Of a stretch of 64,000 nucleotides of DNA, positions 22,790-34,460 are shown piece after piece. A program made the position numbers and the translations under genes. This DNA comes from Anthoceros angustus (taxonomy: Eukaryota; Streptophyta; Anthocerotopsida; Anthocerotales; Anthocerotaceae): NCBI GenBank assembly GCA_010909165.1, contig MU008157.1, positions 1 through 64,000 on the forward strand, read 5' to 3'. The notes beneath the pieces were generated by a model that saw only the letters and a list, made by a program, of their open reading frames with translations, searched no databases and was not told where the DNA came from. Numbering within the stretch: position 1 is the first letter of the stretch; each line of letters opens with the position of its first letter.

Positions 22790-23774
22790 AATTATTTTAT
22801 TAATGAACTTAGTTCTATAAACATATTTTATCTTACTATCATCATGCGTATTATCTAGCATAAATTCTTCAACCCTATACGTGAAGATGCATGTGTTCAA
22901 TTGCTCTTTCTAACTCTACCATTGTCCCCAATGTGGGCATATTGATTTGGGCCCCTTTATCATTTTGATCTAGTTTGTTTCATTTTGGTTGACCCGATCC
23001 AAGGTGACCGCATCTATTAACGGGTGCTTTTTGAGCCATTTAGGGAAGTTTGGAACAAGGAGAGGAACTTAGAAGTTTCGAGGATAGGTAGACTAGTTGG
23101 TAGGATAGGAGGATGTCCTTCCCAAGTAGGTCGTAGGTCGTATGCACACTTCATGTAGCGGACTTGCGACAAAAGGACTACCTAAGGCAACCCACGAACA
23201 TAGTGTGTCCGGATTAACAAGACCAGCGGCGCGACTTATCTTAATCGGTATGCGGCGATTTCGATGCACGCCCAACTTCATGATCAAGGCGGTAGAGTGA
23301 GCTGCAGCTGATAACTAGCGATTCGCGGCGGCGCTGGGCATCCACGCAAGGCACACCTCCTATGTGTAACGCGGTGCATGCTCGCCAGCGGTGCGGACAC
23401 ACTTCACACCGCGAGATCGATCACGGATGAAGCATAAAGTTAATCAAGTCGACTCTCACAACTTCATTTCCACCATAGCCATACCATTCAGCGGGTTTGA
23501 GACGCAGTCGTCGGGAAGGGGCGGTTGCACGCCGCCTCGAAGGCAAGTTCGACCTCCTCGCCACTTTGGAGGTAGCGCGCGGGGCATCAACCAACTGGAC
23601 TTTCTCGCATCCACGGTCGAGCTTGCGATGGCTTTTCCATCTTCACGATTACGGTTGGCTCTTCCGGCAGTCAGCTTCGGAGCGCATCGAGCTTAAGGCG
23701 TAGTATGCAAAGATGCAAGCAAAATTGCGAGCAAGCTCTAGCGAAGCGAGCCGATCGGTAGCCGCATGCACAAA
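22790..23774. other. Downstream part of array unit 1, no recognised gene
   Basis: An AT-rich stretch (22790-22980) is followed by a more GC-rich part (23000-23774). Coding-looking patches shared between units include DRLILIKMR in unit 2 (about 27920), KHKVNQVDS near 23430 and HPRIELA-like text near 23610. I could not assign them to a family, and frames differ between copies. Confidence 0.5.
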
Positions 23775-24316
23775 CCATCGCGAGGGGGCGCGGACAACAA
23801 ACGTCCATCGCACTGGCGGTGGAATAAGCGTTTTTTGTGTTTTGACCTCAGCCGCCACCTAACAGGATAAGGTCCGAGTTAGGTCCTGAGGGCATATTGG
23901 AATCGGCGTTCGTTAGCACTAACTCGTGGTTATGACTCGATCGGGGTTAACTTACATGAATAATGATTCATTAGGTTATTACGTTATTAGGTTTTAAAAA
24001 CGTTACACTCACTTTTCTTTATTGTTTTATTAAACCCTAAATGCAGCTTATCTTTTTCCTACCGCGCTTCGTGCTCTCGCTTTCAAGGATGAGGATGGTG
24101 ATGTCTTAATTCCCTTTACCAAGGATCCTCAGGTGTTTGATCATACACCAAGGAACATGAATTTGTATTCACGTGGAGCGTAGTCCTATTGGCCACAGGC
24201 GCACTCGGAGATTTGCATCCAGATGCGTTGTTGGGGTTTGTTAAACTTGGTGGTGGCCCCCAATAATCAGGCCTTTACCTTCGCGAAGCCTATCAGCAGG
24301 CGTCAGCAACCTCAAG

Positions 24317-24772
24317 CTACTTCGACTTAATTTCTTTCAACCTACTCCTCATTCTCCAACAAATTGCCTCAAGATCCGCCACCACACAACTACACCTATG
24401 CCAAACATAAAATCTAACAACTACAAAACTCCTTCTTGGCACTAAAACACCTAGCACCAACAAGCCAAAGACATCAAAATCAGCTACCCCACTCAAACTC
24501 GATCGGCTCTTGGCTCCCTTCATGCGAGCCTCCACTATCCATCTGACAAGAAGCAAGCCATGCCCTCTTGGCAACCATGGCATCCTTGCTACAAGCATCT
24601 TCCATAACCCTAGAGGAAGAGGGTTTCCCTTCTTTCTTCTCCATCCGCACCTATCATGGCGCCTCATCCTCATACTCCATCGCCTCCCTTGAGCGCCCCT
24701 ATCGACCCACCACCTGGCTCCACTCCTTGGGCATCCGCCGCCCAACACCATCTCCACTCTTTGTAATGCCAC
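24317..24772 (-). other. Antisense open stretch conserved between units, unrecognised
   Basis: This is the longest version (151 codons) of an open stretch on the minus strand that recurs, broken, at about 20054-19700, 42288-42079 and 47224-46855. Visible text includes GLLVLGVLVPRRSFVVVRFY, RMRRHDRC and NPLPLGLWKMLVARMPWL. No domain is recognised. The high GC content can leave an antisense frame open by chance. It points away from the CAF1-like gene. Confidence 0.3.
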
Positions 24773-26231
24773 CTCTCGTCACCACCATCCGGACCTCACG
24801 GAGGTAAGGCCACCCCTACATCGGTGGGCCGGCCTATTCGTCCCTACACTTATAAGATAACTCTATTGGAGGCATTAGGCCCTCACGCCCACTCACCAAC
24901 TCGGATCATCGGCCAACCACTTCCTACTGAGGGTTAGCCCTTCTACCTAATTAGTTTTCCCTACATCCTACCTGGGAGCCAAGTTCCTACAAGATTTTAA
25001 TTTCGCCAATGTAACCCCCAAAATTAGTATTGATCGTATGACAATTCTCTTCCACTTCACTCTAGTTCTCTCCGGTTTGCTCCAAATTAATCCTTTTGAT
25101 CCAAAAAGTAGAAGTGCCCAAACTTTCGTTCCATGAAGCCAGTATCTGGTGGGGCGATGGTGAGCCAAGGGCACTAATTTGGTGGGTTGGAGCCTCAAGA
25201 TCGTTCGAGCCCCATTCGGGCTTGTGCAACTTGATTCAAGCTACAAACAATCACGGAGATCTCTTGCCGACTCTCTAAGACCACACCAATCTTGAGAAAA
25301 TCTTTCCAAGTGCATGAAATACCGTATCTGACAAGCAGGGAATATCGACGAGCAAGTCAAGAATCGGAATATACAAGCTAGTCACATTATAATAAAGTAT
25401 TATTAAGGGAAATGAATGGTATGTACAGTCCTAGAATGTTGCCACGTTAATCGGAACCTCCATCACCTCTACTAGCTAGAACGAACAATGGTAGCCAAAC
25501 AACCGTAATTCGCGGTTCTTGCGCCCATGTTCCACAAAAGGAGCAGCATCATGATGGTGCGCAACCACCACCATCTTGGTTGTGAAGCTCGCGATGCACC
25601 AACCCTTCTTCAATGTGGCCTTCGCGAAGCATGCCGCCAGTGGCATGCCAATAATATCATGAATATGTTGAAAGGACTACATCATCGCCGGAGGTTGTGG
25701 AGGATGCATCACGGTGTCGTATAGACTATAGTCTAGAGCTTATTGATGACATTTTGTTTTGGTGATTAAAAGTAAGAAATTTAGGTGTCAACATAACTCT
25801 AAAAAGAGAAGGTATTTCTTTTTAGTACAAGCTATAGGCTAGAGCTCATTGATGACATTTTGTTTTGGTGGCATAAAAGTAAGAAACTTAGATGTCCAAC
25901 AAATAAGTCTAAAAAGAAGGTATCTCATTTTACTACATAAAGTCTTTGTTGCTCTTCATTTATAAAAGAAAAATAAGGTATCTAGAATAGATGCATCCAA
26001 CAATAACATCTAAAATGGAAGTCACCTAGATTAAAGGTGTTAAAGAAAGAAATCTAAACATGAAATTGCCTAGATTAGAGGTGTACAAGAAAGAAAACTA
26101 AAAATAAAAATTGCTTAGATTAGGCGTGTCCAAGAAAGAAATCTAGAGATTAGAATGAGAAATGCTAGAAGGTATTTATAAGGAAAGATTACAAGAATGA
26201 GTAGCTTCTAATAAAAGAGCTCTTGGAGGAG

Positions 26232-26239
26232 TATAAATA
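26232..26239 (+). promoter_or_regulatory. TATA box of CAF1-like copy 2
   Basis: TATAAATA, 440 bases before the ATG at 26672. It is the same context as in the other units. Confidence 0.6.
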
Positions 26240-26671
26240 TTGCGTAAACCACGTCATACATTCAAACATTCATTTGTAAGATTTACCCCGCATGTCTTCA
26301 AGTTAGTTGTGGACTTAGAGCTTTGCCCTTTGTATGAGATGTTCGTTTTTTTTTCTCCTTGAGCAAAAGATATATTAGATTTTATTATGATATGTGATGT
26401 AACTTACTTAACTCAAGAGAAGCTCTCGCTCAAAGAAGTATTTCATATATTGAGATTTACTTTTGAACTAGGTCTATTTTTGTGTCCGCTTTGGACCAAA
26501 GCGTACTTTATAATATTTCTTCGCTTTCTCCTTGAAGAAAAAATTATTGACTTTTATTATGGTGTGTGACATAACTTCTTGAACTTGAGGGAAGGTCTCA
26601 CGCGCAACAATAAGTTATGAGAAATCTAAAAGTAATTAAAATATATATACCAAAGCATTTGCTTAGCCACA

Positions 26672-27475
26672 ATGACTTTGGCAAACCAAGTCGATGCACC
26701 TTTTATAAGACAAGTATGGGGTTACAATCTTGAGCAAGAATTAGACTTTATCCGCCATTATTGATCAATATCGATAATAAGTATAGATACGGAATTTGCA
26801 TAGTGGTGGTGCCCGATGTTATTACATAGAAGACTATGAATACCAAATGATCAAAGGTAATGTGGATAGACTAAGGTTAATCCAACTAGGGCTTACATTT
26901 GATTTTAAAATGCAAAGCTGCGCTTTTGTAAAGAACAGGCGAAGTTTGGTATGGCAATTCAATTTTAGAATCAACCTTGACCAAGATATGTATGCGTAAG
27001 ATAGTATAAATCTTTTATGAATAGTTGGTATAGATTTCGATCAACACCGGATAATGGGCATAGATGTTCAACAGCTTTGGATACTATTCAAACACCGCAA
27101 CATATTACATAATCAAAATTTGCAATGGATTGGTTTCCACCCAACCTACGATTTTGCCTTACTTGCAAAAAAACCATCACAGTGGTCAAGAATTACCGGA
27201 GACAAGAGAAATTTCTTTGTTTTGTTAGCTAATTATTTTCCTAATATATTTGACGTCAAATACATTATGTGTTGGACAAGTAGTTTAAGTATATTAGCAA
27301 AAGTACTAACAGGAGACTGGGACTTGTCATCAAGCAGGTGTCCAGATTCCTATTGACTTTTCATGTATTTCATAAAAATATGTGAAAAGTGGCCCATCTT
27401 TCAAGATGGACGCCTATGTATTATAAGGATCAATATATATCGGATTAAGTCCATATAAAAATATTTTTAAAATAA
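26672..27475 (+). pseudogene. CAF1/POP2-like deadenylase, copy 2 (frame-broken)
   Basis: Same gene as copy 1. The start is at 26672 (MTLANQVDAPF-like, with an early frame disturbance). YYIEDYEYQMIKGNVDRLRL and IQLGLTF lie at about 26820-26900, and VWQFNFRINLDQDMYA at about 26950-26996. The frame then meets TAA directly after MYA, where the family continues with a Ser-Asp-Ser-Ile block. The block itself is still present just behind it (DSIN near 27000). MGIDVQ lies near 27055, and WIGFHPTYDF near 27130 carries the third catalytic Asp. IFDVKYIMCWTSSLSILAKV lies near 27250. The DTEFPG block is shortened to a TEF-like remnant. Stop at about 27475. Confidence 0.82.
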
Positions 27476-28441
27476 AATTATTTTATTAATGAACTTAGTT
27501 CTATAAACATATTTTATCTTACTATCATCATGCGTATTATCTAGCATAAATTCTTCAACCCTATACAAGATGCATGTGTTCAATTGCTCTTTCTAACTCT
27601 ATTGTCCCCAATGTGGAAACACATTGATTTGGGCCCCTTTATCATTTTGATCTAGTTTGTTTCATTTTGGTTCACCGATCCAAGGTGACCGCATCTATTA
27701 ACGGGTGCTTTTTTGAGCCATTTAGGGAAGTTTGGAACAAGGAGAGGAACTTAGAAGTTTCGTGATAGGTAGACTAGTTGGTAGGATAGGAGGATGTCCT
27801 TCCCAAGTAGGTCGAGGTCGATGCACACTTCAAATGAATGTAGCGGACTTTGCAGCGACAAAAGGACTACCTAAGGCAACCCACGAACGACATAGTGTCA
27901 CCGGGATTAACAAGACCATCGATCGACTTATCTTAATCAAGATGCGCCAAGAAGAACAAGATGCCCACAACTTCATGATCAAGCCACACAGTGAGTGGCA
28001 CAGTAGCTAGCAGTACTGGGCATCCACGCAAGGCACACCTCCTATGTAACGCAAGTGCATGCTCGCCAACGGTGCCGCACCGCTCACACACGCTATACGA
28101 GATCGCCCTGGATGAAGCATAAAGTTAATCAAGTCGACTCACAACTTCATTTCCACCATAGCCATACCATTGGCAGTTTGTGCGATTTAGTCGCTTGGAA
28201 GGGGCACATCCGCTCGAAGATAAAGAAGTTCGACCTCCTCGCCACTTTGGAGGTAGCGCCATTGGGGCGATCAACACGCTGACTTTCTCGCATCCTCGAA
28301 TCGAGCTTGCGCGGCTTTTCCATCTTCACGCCTGCGGCTCTTCCGGAGCCCGCTTATGTGAGCGATCGCTTAGGAGGCGAGCACGCAAAGATGCAAGCAA
28401 AATTGCGTGGCAAGCTCTAGGCAGCGATCACGCGCATGCAA

Positions 28442-29044
28442 ACCATCGCGAGGGGGCGCGGACAACAAACGCCCATCGCACTCGAGCGCATCGTGGAGAT
28501 AGCGCTTTTTTGTGTTTCGCACCTCAGCCGCCACTACTGTGATAAGGTCCGAGTTAGGTCCGAGGGCATATTGGAATCACAAGCATGCTAAGCGACACCA
28601 ACTCGTGGTTATGACTGATCGCGGGTTAACTTACATGAATAATGATTCATTAGGTTATTACGTTATTAGGTTTTAAAACATTACTCACTTTTCTTTATTG
28701 TTTTATTAAACCCTAAATGGGTTATCTTTTGCCTACCCACATCGCTCGTGTTTTCCTCGCTCAAGGATGAGGATGGTGATGTCTTAATTCCTTTACCAAG
28801 GATCCTCGAAAGGTGTTTGATCATACACCAAGGAACATGAATTTGTATTCTACTGGCGTGAGTCCTATTGGCGCATAAAGACTCAACAAGCGGAGATTTC
28901 CTGATCCCATGTTGTTGGGGTTTGTTAAACTTGGTGGTGGCCCCCAATAATCGGCCTTTACCTTCGCAGTTTATCAACTGTCAGGCAAAGCAACCTCGCT
29001 ACTTCCTTGACTTAATTTCTTTCAACCTCTACTCCTCATTCCTC
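28442..29044 (+). repeat. Array unit 3, left part (before the retroelement)
   Basis: The first 0.6 kb of a unit, ending at CCTCATTC-like sequence where the first plus-strand retroelement is inserted. The unit resumes at 42141. An AAGGATGAGGATGGTGATG block (28763) and WGLLNLVVAPNN-like text (about 28910) are shared with other units. No gene is recognised. Confidence 0.85.
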
Positions 29045-32000
29045 TCAGGAAGACCACATGTGCACTAACCCCGCTCCCAAGTGTCGATGAACGATTTTTT
29101 TGTTTTGGATGTGTTAGAATAGCAAAGTGCTTTGAGAATCATCTCGAGTCGTCTTTTATACGGAATGGTCCTTGGCCCTTGGAGATAATAATAATTTTTC
29201 GACCTTAGGTTTGACCCAGGGTAGAAATAGAGTCCTTGGGTATTGGGAATTTTAGAATAAAAGGTGTCTATATATGCTAGGGATGCTCACAATATGCCAC
29301 AGTAGTCAAGGGGTGGTGGCTAGTTCCACCACGGTGGCCGAGAACGGACGCATGCACTGTGGGGAATTTACAACCCTAGTGGCGGAGCGGGACTACCATA
29401 CCGGAGCGAATCGGGAGAAGGGCACACCCAAGATCATGAGGTCGCGACTTTCCGTGAGGGGCAATGGAGCGGAGTCAGCAGAAGAGGGGGCGCTGCAACG
29501 ACGCCAGCCAAATCCGCCTCACTGCAGGTGAGGAAGGCGCGACGATCGTGACAGAGGGCGGCGAGGAGAGAAATCGGGCGCCGCAAGTTCGCGAGGAGGC
29601 GTGGAAGGAGCGCGCGAGGCGGCTTCGTTTTTTTTCTCTCCACCAACTGCAGGGTAGTCGAGGTTTTGTTTTGGGAAACAACGAGAAGGAGATGGCGCCC
29701 GAGCCGCCGAAATCTCACTCACGCAGCGGGGCCCAACATGGACCATCGGAAAGTGAGAGTGGCACTGTGCGTGAGCCGGGTCAAGTTCATGGAGAAGAAA
29801 TGGTGCTACGACACCGCATTGGTGCAAGAGTGCGCCCGGCAATTAAGGACCAAGTCGCAAGAGGGTGACGCGAGGAAAAGGCCGCAGATCTGGATTTGGC
29901 CCTCTTCGAGCAAAGGTATGGGCGAGAAGCATCGAGGATGGGAGCTTGGTGATTGACCCCAAAGAAGACCTTGAGAGCAGCCGCGCATGAAGCCCGGGAA
30001 GTGAGAGTGAACAATGGGTGACTCGCCAACTCGTGTCTGTGGTGGGATTGGCCAAATGGATTTGTGTTTTTAACCTAAGGATCATATGGCGGATCACTTC
30101 TTGGTTTTTCTTCACGAGGTGGTCAAGGGTACACAAATTGATTGGGGAGGATGATTTTCAAAGAGCCTGTGAGGAGAAGGCGAATTTTACTCTCTCTTCC
30201 CTCGGCCCTCCTTGATTTCGCCTTTTCCGATTCATGTATTTGCGCATTCCGGTGTTTAACGAGTTGAAGTCGTCCGCATGGTTGGAAGCCAGGAACTCAA
30301 GGTAGAAGAGGAAGAAGAAGAAGGATTCGGCAAGGATTCCAAGCTTGGGAGTGCGCTCGGAAGGTTCTAAGAGGGTGGGGAAGTTTTCCAAGGGTAAGGC
30401 AAGGCGACACGAACGGGATCGGCGAAAAAGGGAGGACAGCAGGAGGAGGAACCCAGCCACACCTGTGGTCACCAGTCAAGACTCAGCAGAACGGTAAAGG
30501 AGGAGAAAATAAAGGAAATGGCAAGTTGCTCCTCCTGTGCAGGATGAATCGCCGCTAGGGGAGAATGAAGCGGGGAAGAGGCAAGGCGGCACCAACCCCT
30601 AGGAGAGGAGGGGTTAACTTCACCGAGACCGAACGAGCTCCGGACATTTTGGCGACATTTCACCGAACCGTCCCCGAGGTGGGGATAGGAGACACCGCGA
30701 CACGAGAATTGTTGTGGAGGCGGATGGGCAAGGGACAGCCCAATTTGGGGATTTGGTGGTTTGACTTCGCCATGGCACGACGCAGGATCTCCTCGATCAA
30801 GCCCATGGCTCTCACTGGCCGAGTGTGCAAGGCCAGGAGAAGTTGCTCAAGGAGAAGTTGGAGAGCCCGAAGGCGAGAGCAAGGCGAGGAGCGCAGACGG
30901 AGTGCGGCCTTATGCAAGGCAGAGCGGACATGTCCACTCACAGAAGCTTTAGTAAATCAGTCAAGATGCTACAATTGAAGAGCTTCAAGATGAGGTCTCA
31001 TGAGTAGGAGCAGGTGGAAGCGATGGCGCCTTGGAGAAAATTCAAGAAGCGGAGAGGTACAAGCGGAAAGAGACGGCTAGGGCCGAGTCAAGAGAGAGGT
31101 GGCCAAACCAAGAAAGGCCGAGCAGCCACCGCAGAGCCAAACAACCACCGTGGAAGTAACCACCACGGTGGCTAAACCAGCCACCGCCGTGAACGGGAAC
31201 CGAGGTGGGGAAGTCACCGAGGAGTGTCGCAGATGGAGGGATGATCCGGAGAATCAACACGCCCAGGATTGTCCACGGAGGAGAGGGTAAGGACCTCAGA
31301 CGTATGGACAGTACGGCCGGATGAGGATGCTCATGTCCTGCCGCGCATGGTGAGCGGTGCTCACTCTAAAGCATGTGGTTGTTGGGACGGAGGGGCGTAA
31401 ACCACCGGGTCAGACATCTTGACGCCACGGCTACGCTGGTTCCTTCGAGTAGGAGCGGCGCCTATCCTCCGCAAGTGGTGCCGGAAGAGATGAGCGAGGC
31501 GCAGGAGCATGGAGGAGGAGCACAGTATGGTTGTCCAAATGAGGAGGAGCGGGACAATGGACATAGAGGACAAAGGCCGCGTGGAAGGCGCGAGGGAAAT
31601 TCAGGAGAGTGAGGAGGTGGAGGTGGGGAAAATCGCTCGGATCGTAGGCGAGGCCAAGAGCGAGGGGTCCCCATGGGCCGAGGGCGAGGCAAAGAATCGC
31701 GGAGGGCAGGCTGATTTTAGGGGAGTCGCGATAGCCTAGGACCGGGTTTTTTCGAGGGAGGGGAGTTCCATCACCGTAGAGTTGTTGCTTAGATTGGTGG
31801 GGCGCCGTGGTAGGAGCTACAATTTTAGACACTAAAAGAGAAGTGAGCCGTTGGACCACGCCATGTATAAGAGACCCTGGGTGTCTCTCAAGGCACGATT
31901 TCGTGTGTGAACTTCCGTATCGAACCGAGTGGGGTTGATTGAGACGTCAAGATCAAACGGTTCGCACCGCCTTCGTCACAAGAAGGCCGGAAGATCTCGG

Positions 32001-32654
32001 ATGGTCGAGAGCGGAGTGGCCAAGCTCCACTGGGTAACGGTGGCGCCACGAAAGAGGTAGGATTGCCGCGGACGGCCGAGCGGAAGGAAGGCGAATCGCC
32101 CAAGCACCGACCGGGTTTTCCCCGATCCTCTTTCCAACCGCCCACCAGTGTGTTCATTCCATGAGAGAGGGTCCGTGGTCAAGGGGTCTGTGGCCCAAGG
32201 GAAAAGGGGTCTGTGGCCCGTGAGACGAGGGAGAGTTCATTGGGAAGGGAAAGGTTCCAAGGGTAGTGAGTGCGCTACTGGGAGGGATTGTGAGAGTGTG
32301 TGAGGGAAAATCGAATGCGAGAGGAGTGGAAGCGTGGTGGATCGCAGAAATTCCTGGTGAGGCGATATAGGTATCCGTATGCCCATAGCCCCTAGGTCCG
32401 TGTTAGAGAAGCCGTAAGACTCAAAGGCGCGGCGGGCCCGCCATGTGGCGAACCGCCACCGCGGTGGCCGAGTCTACCACGGTGGTGGGTTTGGGCGGTA
32501 GCTGGAGAAGGTGGGGTAGTGAGCACGCAGGTCTAGAATCCATAGATTTAGCACACCTTGACACAACACCATTCCCTTGGGATCGAATCCTAGGACTATA
32601 ACGACATAGAGGGTAAATGTGGCCTCTTTGCCTTGGATGCAAAACCCATTCCAC
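29045..32654 (+). repeat. 5' LTR of plus-strand element copy 1, about 3.6 kb
   Basis: It begins near GGAAGACCACATGTGCACTA (the first bases are disturbed) and ends CCATTCCACA before the primer site. It is collinear with 38438-42140, 51371-54891 and 60639-64000. Sense-strand open patches start with MAPE at 29692, with EKKWCYDTALVQEC near 29795. A charged, coiled-coil-like part (GQEKLLKEKLESPKARA-like) lies at about 30830-30900. None is a known domain. Confidence 0.88.
29268..29277 (+). promoter_or_regulatory. LTR TATA box (element copy 1, 5' LTR)
   Basis: CTATATATGC lies about 225 bases from the LTR start. The same box is at about 38669, 51598 and 60865. It implies a short U3 (about 250 bp) and an unusually long transcribed R-U5 of over 3 kb. 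Confidence 0.6.
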
Positions 32655-32672
32655 ATTTTTGCTGCCGGGAAT
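32655..32672 (+). other. Primer-binding site of copy 1, damaged
   Basis: Directly after the LTR end the sequence is TTTTTGCTGCCGGGAATG, an indel-altered form of the site at 54895-54912 (TGGCGCCGTTCGGGAATG). Position and partial match support the call. The sequence alone would not. Confidence 0.5.
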
Positions 32673-33092
32673 GAAACTGCTGGTTATAGGGGACTAACCA
32701 TAGCTTAGGTGTCTAGTTTTGGAGTGTATCTAGTTAGGTAGATGGATGCCACGGTTGAGTCGAGGGTTCGAGTCAAGTCGGACGGAAGGCCACACGAGAA
32801 GCGACAACGCCAAGCAATCGGAAAGGTTAAAAGGGTTGCAAAACCGAGTTGAGGAGGGTCCACCGGAAGACGCACCCGCTGGAAGGAGAAGGAGGTAAGG
32901 AAGCAAGGGACGGGGTCCGATCTTGTTGGAGCAAGATCCCCAACCTCGGACTTGGACGAGGTACCACCGCCAAGGAACCTAATTCCATCCACCGACCTCT
33001 CTTCCAAGTGTGCATCGCTGGAGATCAATCGACTCGCAGAACCGTTGTTGGACCAACCACGTCAATAGAACGATAGTCATGACCACCACCAC
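32673..33092. other. Leader between primer site and gag, copy 1
   Basis: No recognised domain. It contains a DQSTRRTVVGPTTS-like patch (about 33025-33065) and a CCACCACCACGTGGTC palindromic patch at about 33080-33100, both also in copy 2 (about 55255-55350). Confidence 0.5.
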
Positions 33093-34460
33093 GTGGTCAC
33101 CACCAAGCAACCTTATCAGTATGGAGAGGGAAGGGGTATGAAGACCGATGAATTTGTTGAGCGCTTTGAGGACATTTGCAAAACCAGAAGCGGAGATGCA
33201 CAGCATTCATTGTTCTGGAGTTCTTCGGGGTCCAGTAAGTGGTATAGGCGCGAATACCTCAAGTCACCACACCTCCAAAGAACCTATGAAGAATTAAAAC
33301 CGCCTGTGAAAGGTCTGGGGCTTGACGAGGGATACGTGTTGTCCAAGCTTGAAAACCGCAGAGAGAAGAAGGAAACCTTGCAGCGTATGTGGAGAGGTTT
33401 CACACGCGATCAAGTGGCCCTCACTCGAGTTGCTGCAATACGGTGGTTCGCTAAAGGCTGGGTTCTAAGATGGGGAGACACGAAGGTTACAAGCGGAGAA
33501 GAATTTGGGCAAGGCTATCAAGGCGGCGCTAAACTATGAGGAATCCAACCCGCAAGGGAGGAGGAAGGCTAAGAAGGAGAAGAAGAAGCCTGATGGAAAA
33601 AGAAGGATTCCTCATCCTCCTCGGAAGGAAGTTCATCGGTGAAGAAAGCTCCATGAAGATTCCATGAAAGTTCCTCGGAGGAGGAAGAGGAGGAAGGCCA
33701 TCGATGAGGAGCGCCAAATGGAAAAAGAAAATGAAGGGTCGTGCACGGGACAACAAGGAGCTGGCAAGGGCAAAACAGGAGGCGATGTACGCGAAAAAGG
33801 ACGCGGAACAAGCGAGGAGGGAGGCTGAGGTGGCAGCCAAGAAAGTAGAACAACAGGGGAACAAGATGGAGGAGATGATGGCAAAATTCGAGAAATTCCA
33901 TCTTAATGCGGTCAAGGAACATGAGAGGCGGAGAGCTGTCACGAACCCACGAGCCAACCTCTTCTGTTCAACGTGTGGGCAGCAGGGACACTCCAAAGCT
34001 AATTGTCCGACGACAAGGGTACACCTGCTGGGATATGAGGAAGAGGAGGAAGAGGGTCCGGTGGAAGATACATATCAGATCCAGGAGGTTCAGCCAACCC
34101 AAGTGTACCCAAAAACCATGTACCCGGCCAACCTACGTAACTCCACGGGGTAGGCTCAGAATCACCGGGCGGGTAACAATCCAATGGGCACCGTGCTATA
34201 ATTGTCGCAACCTTGGACACTATGCATGCCCTTATCCAACTCCAAGGCAATGGAGATTTTGATAAACTATGTCAAGATTGCAGCAGGGCATTTGGGTGGA
34301 AGTGTGCTCGCCAAAGCCCCGAAAGACGGTGAGGATCGCCACCACCCGTAACGGAGTTCGCCAAACCCAAGTCCGGTCCGCCATGCATGTTGAGGATGCA
34401 CTTATGGCGGTATGGGAGGATGCCGAGATTGGAACCCCGAGGAGCTTGGAGGGATTAGAC
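33093..34460 (+). pseudogene. gag of plus-strand element copy 1, frame-broken
   Basis: Gag builds the virus-like particle and binds the element RNA. A capsid part at 33093-33540 has DEFVERFEDICK, KWYRREYLKS, RTYEELKPP, KKETLQRM and AIRWFAKG. A Lys/Glu-rich coiled-coil-like part (33704-33900) follows. A canonical zinc knuckle CSTCGQQGHSKANC (CX2CX4HX4C) lies at 33965-34006. A second knuckle CYNCRNLGHYAC at 34194-34229 has only two residues between H and the last C. A third Cys-rich patch near 34270-34310 is frame-disturbed. Domain order and motifs agree with the other gag copies at 1290, 10340 and 55330. Confidence 0.82.

Larger units (their letters stand above)
19085..23774 (+). repeat. Array unit 1
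   Basis: First complete unit. From left to right it holds a GC-rich stretch with TGAATAATGATTCATTAGG (about 19273) and an ATGAGGATGGTGATGTC block (19411). Next comes a GC-rich part (19687-20170) with an antisense open stretch. An AT-rich promoter-like part with internal duplications (20990-21600) and the CAF1-like gene (22000-22789) follow. It ends with about 1 kb (22790-23774) with no recognised protein. Confidence 0.85.
23775..28441 (+). repeat. Array unit 2
   Basis: Same content and order as unit 1. Its part from about 25130 to 26900 is almost identical to 47552-49323 of unit 4, much closer than to units 1 and 3. Confidence 0.85.
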
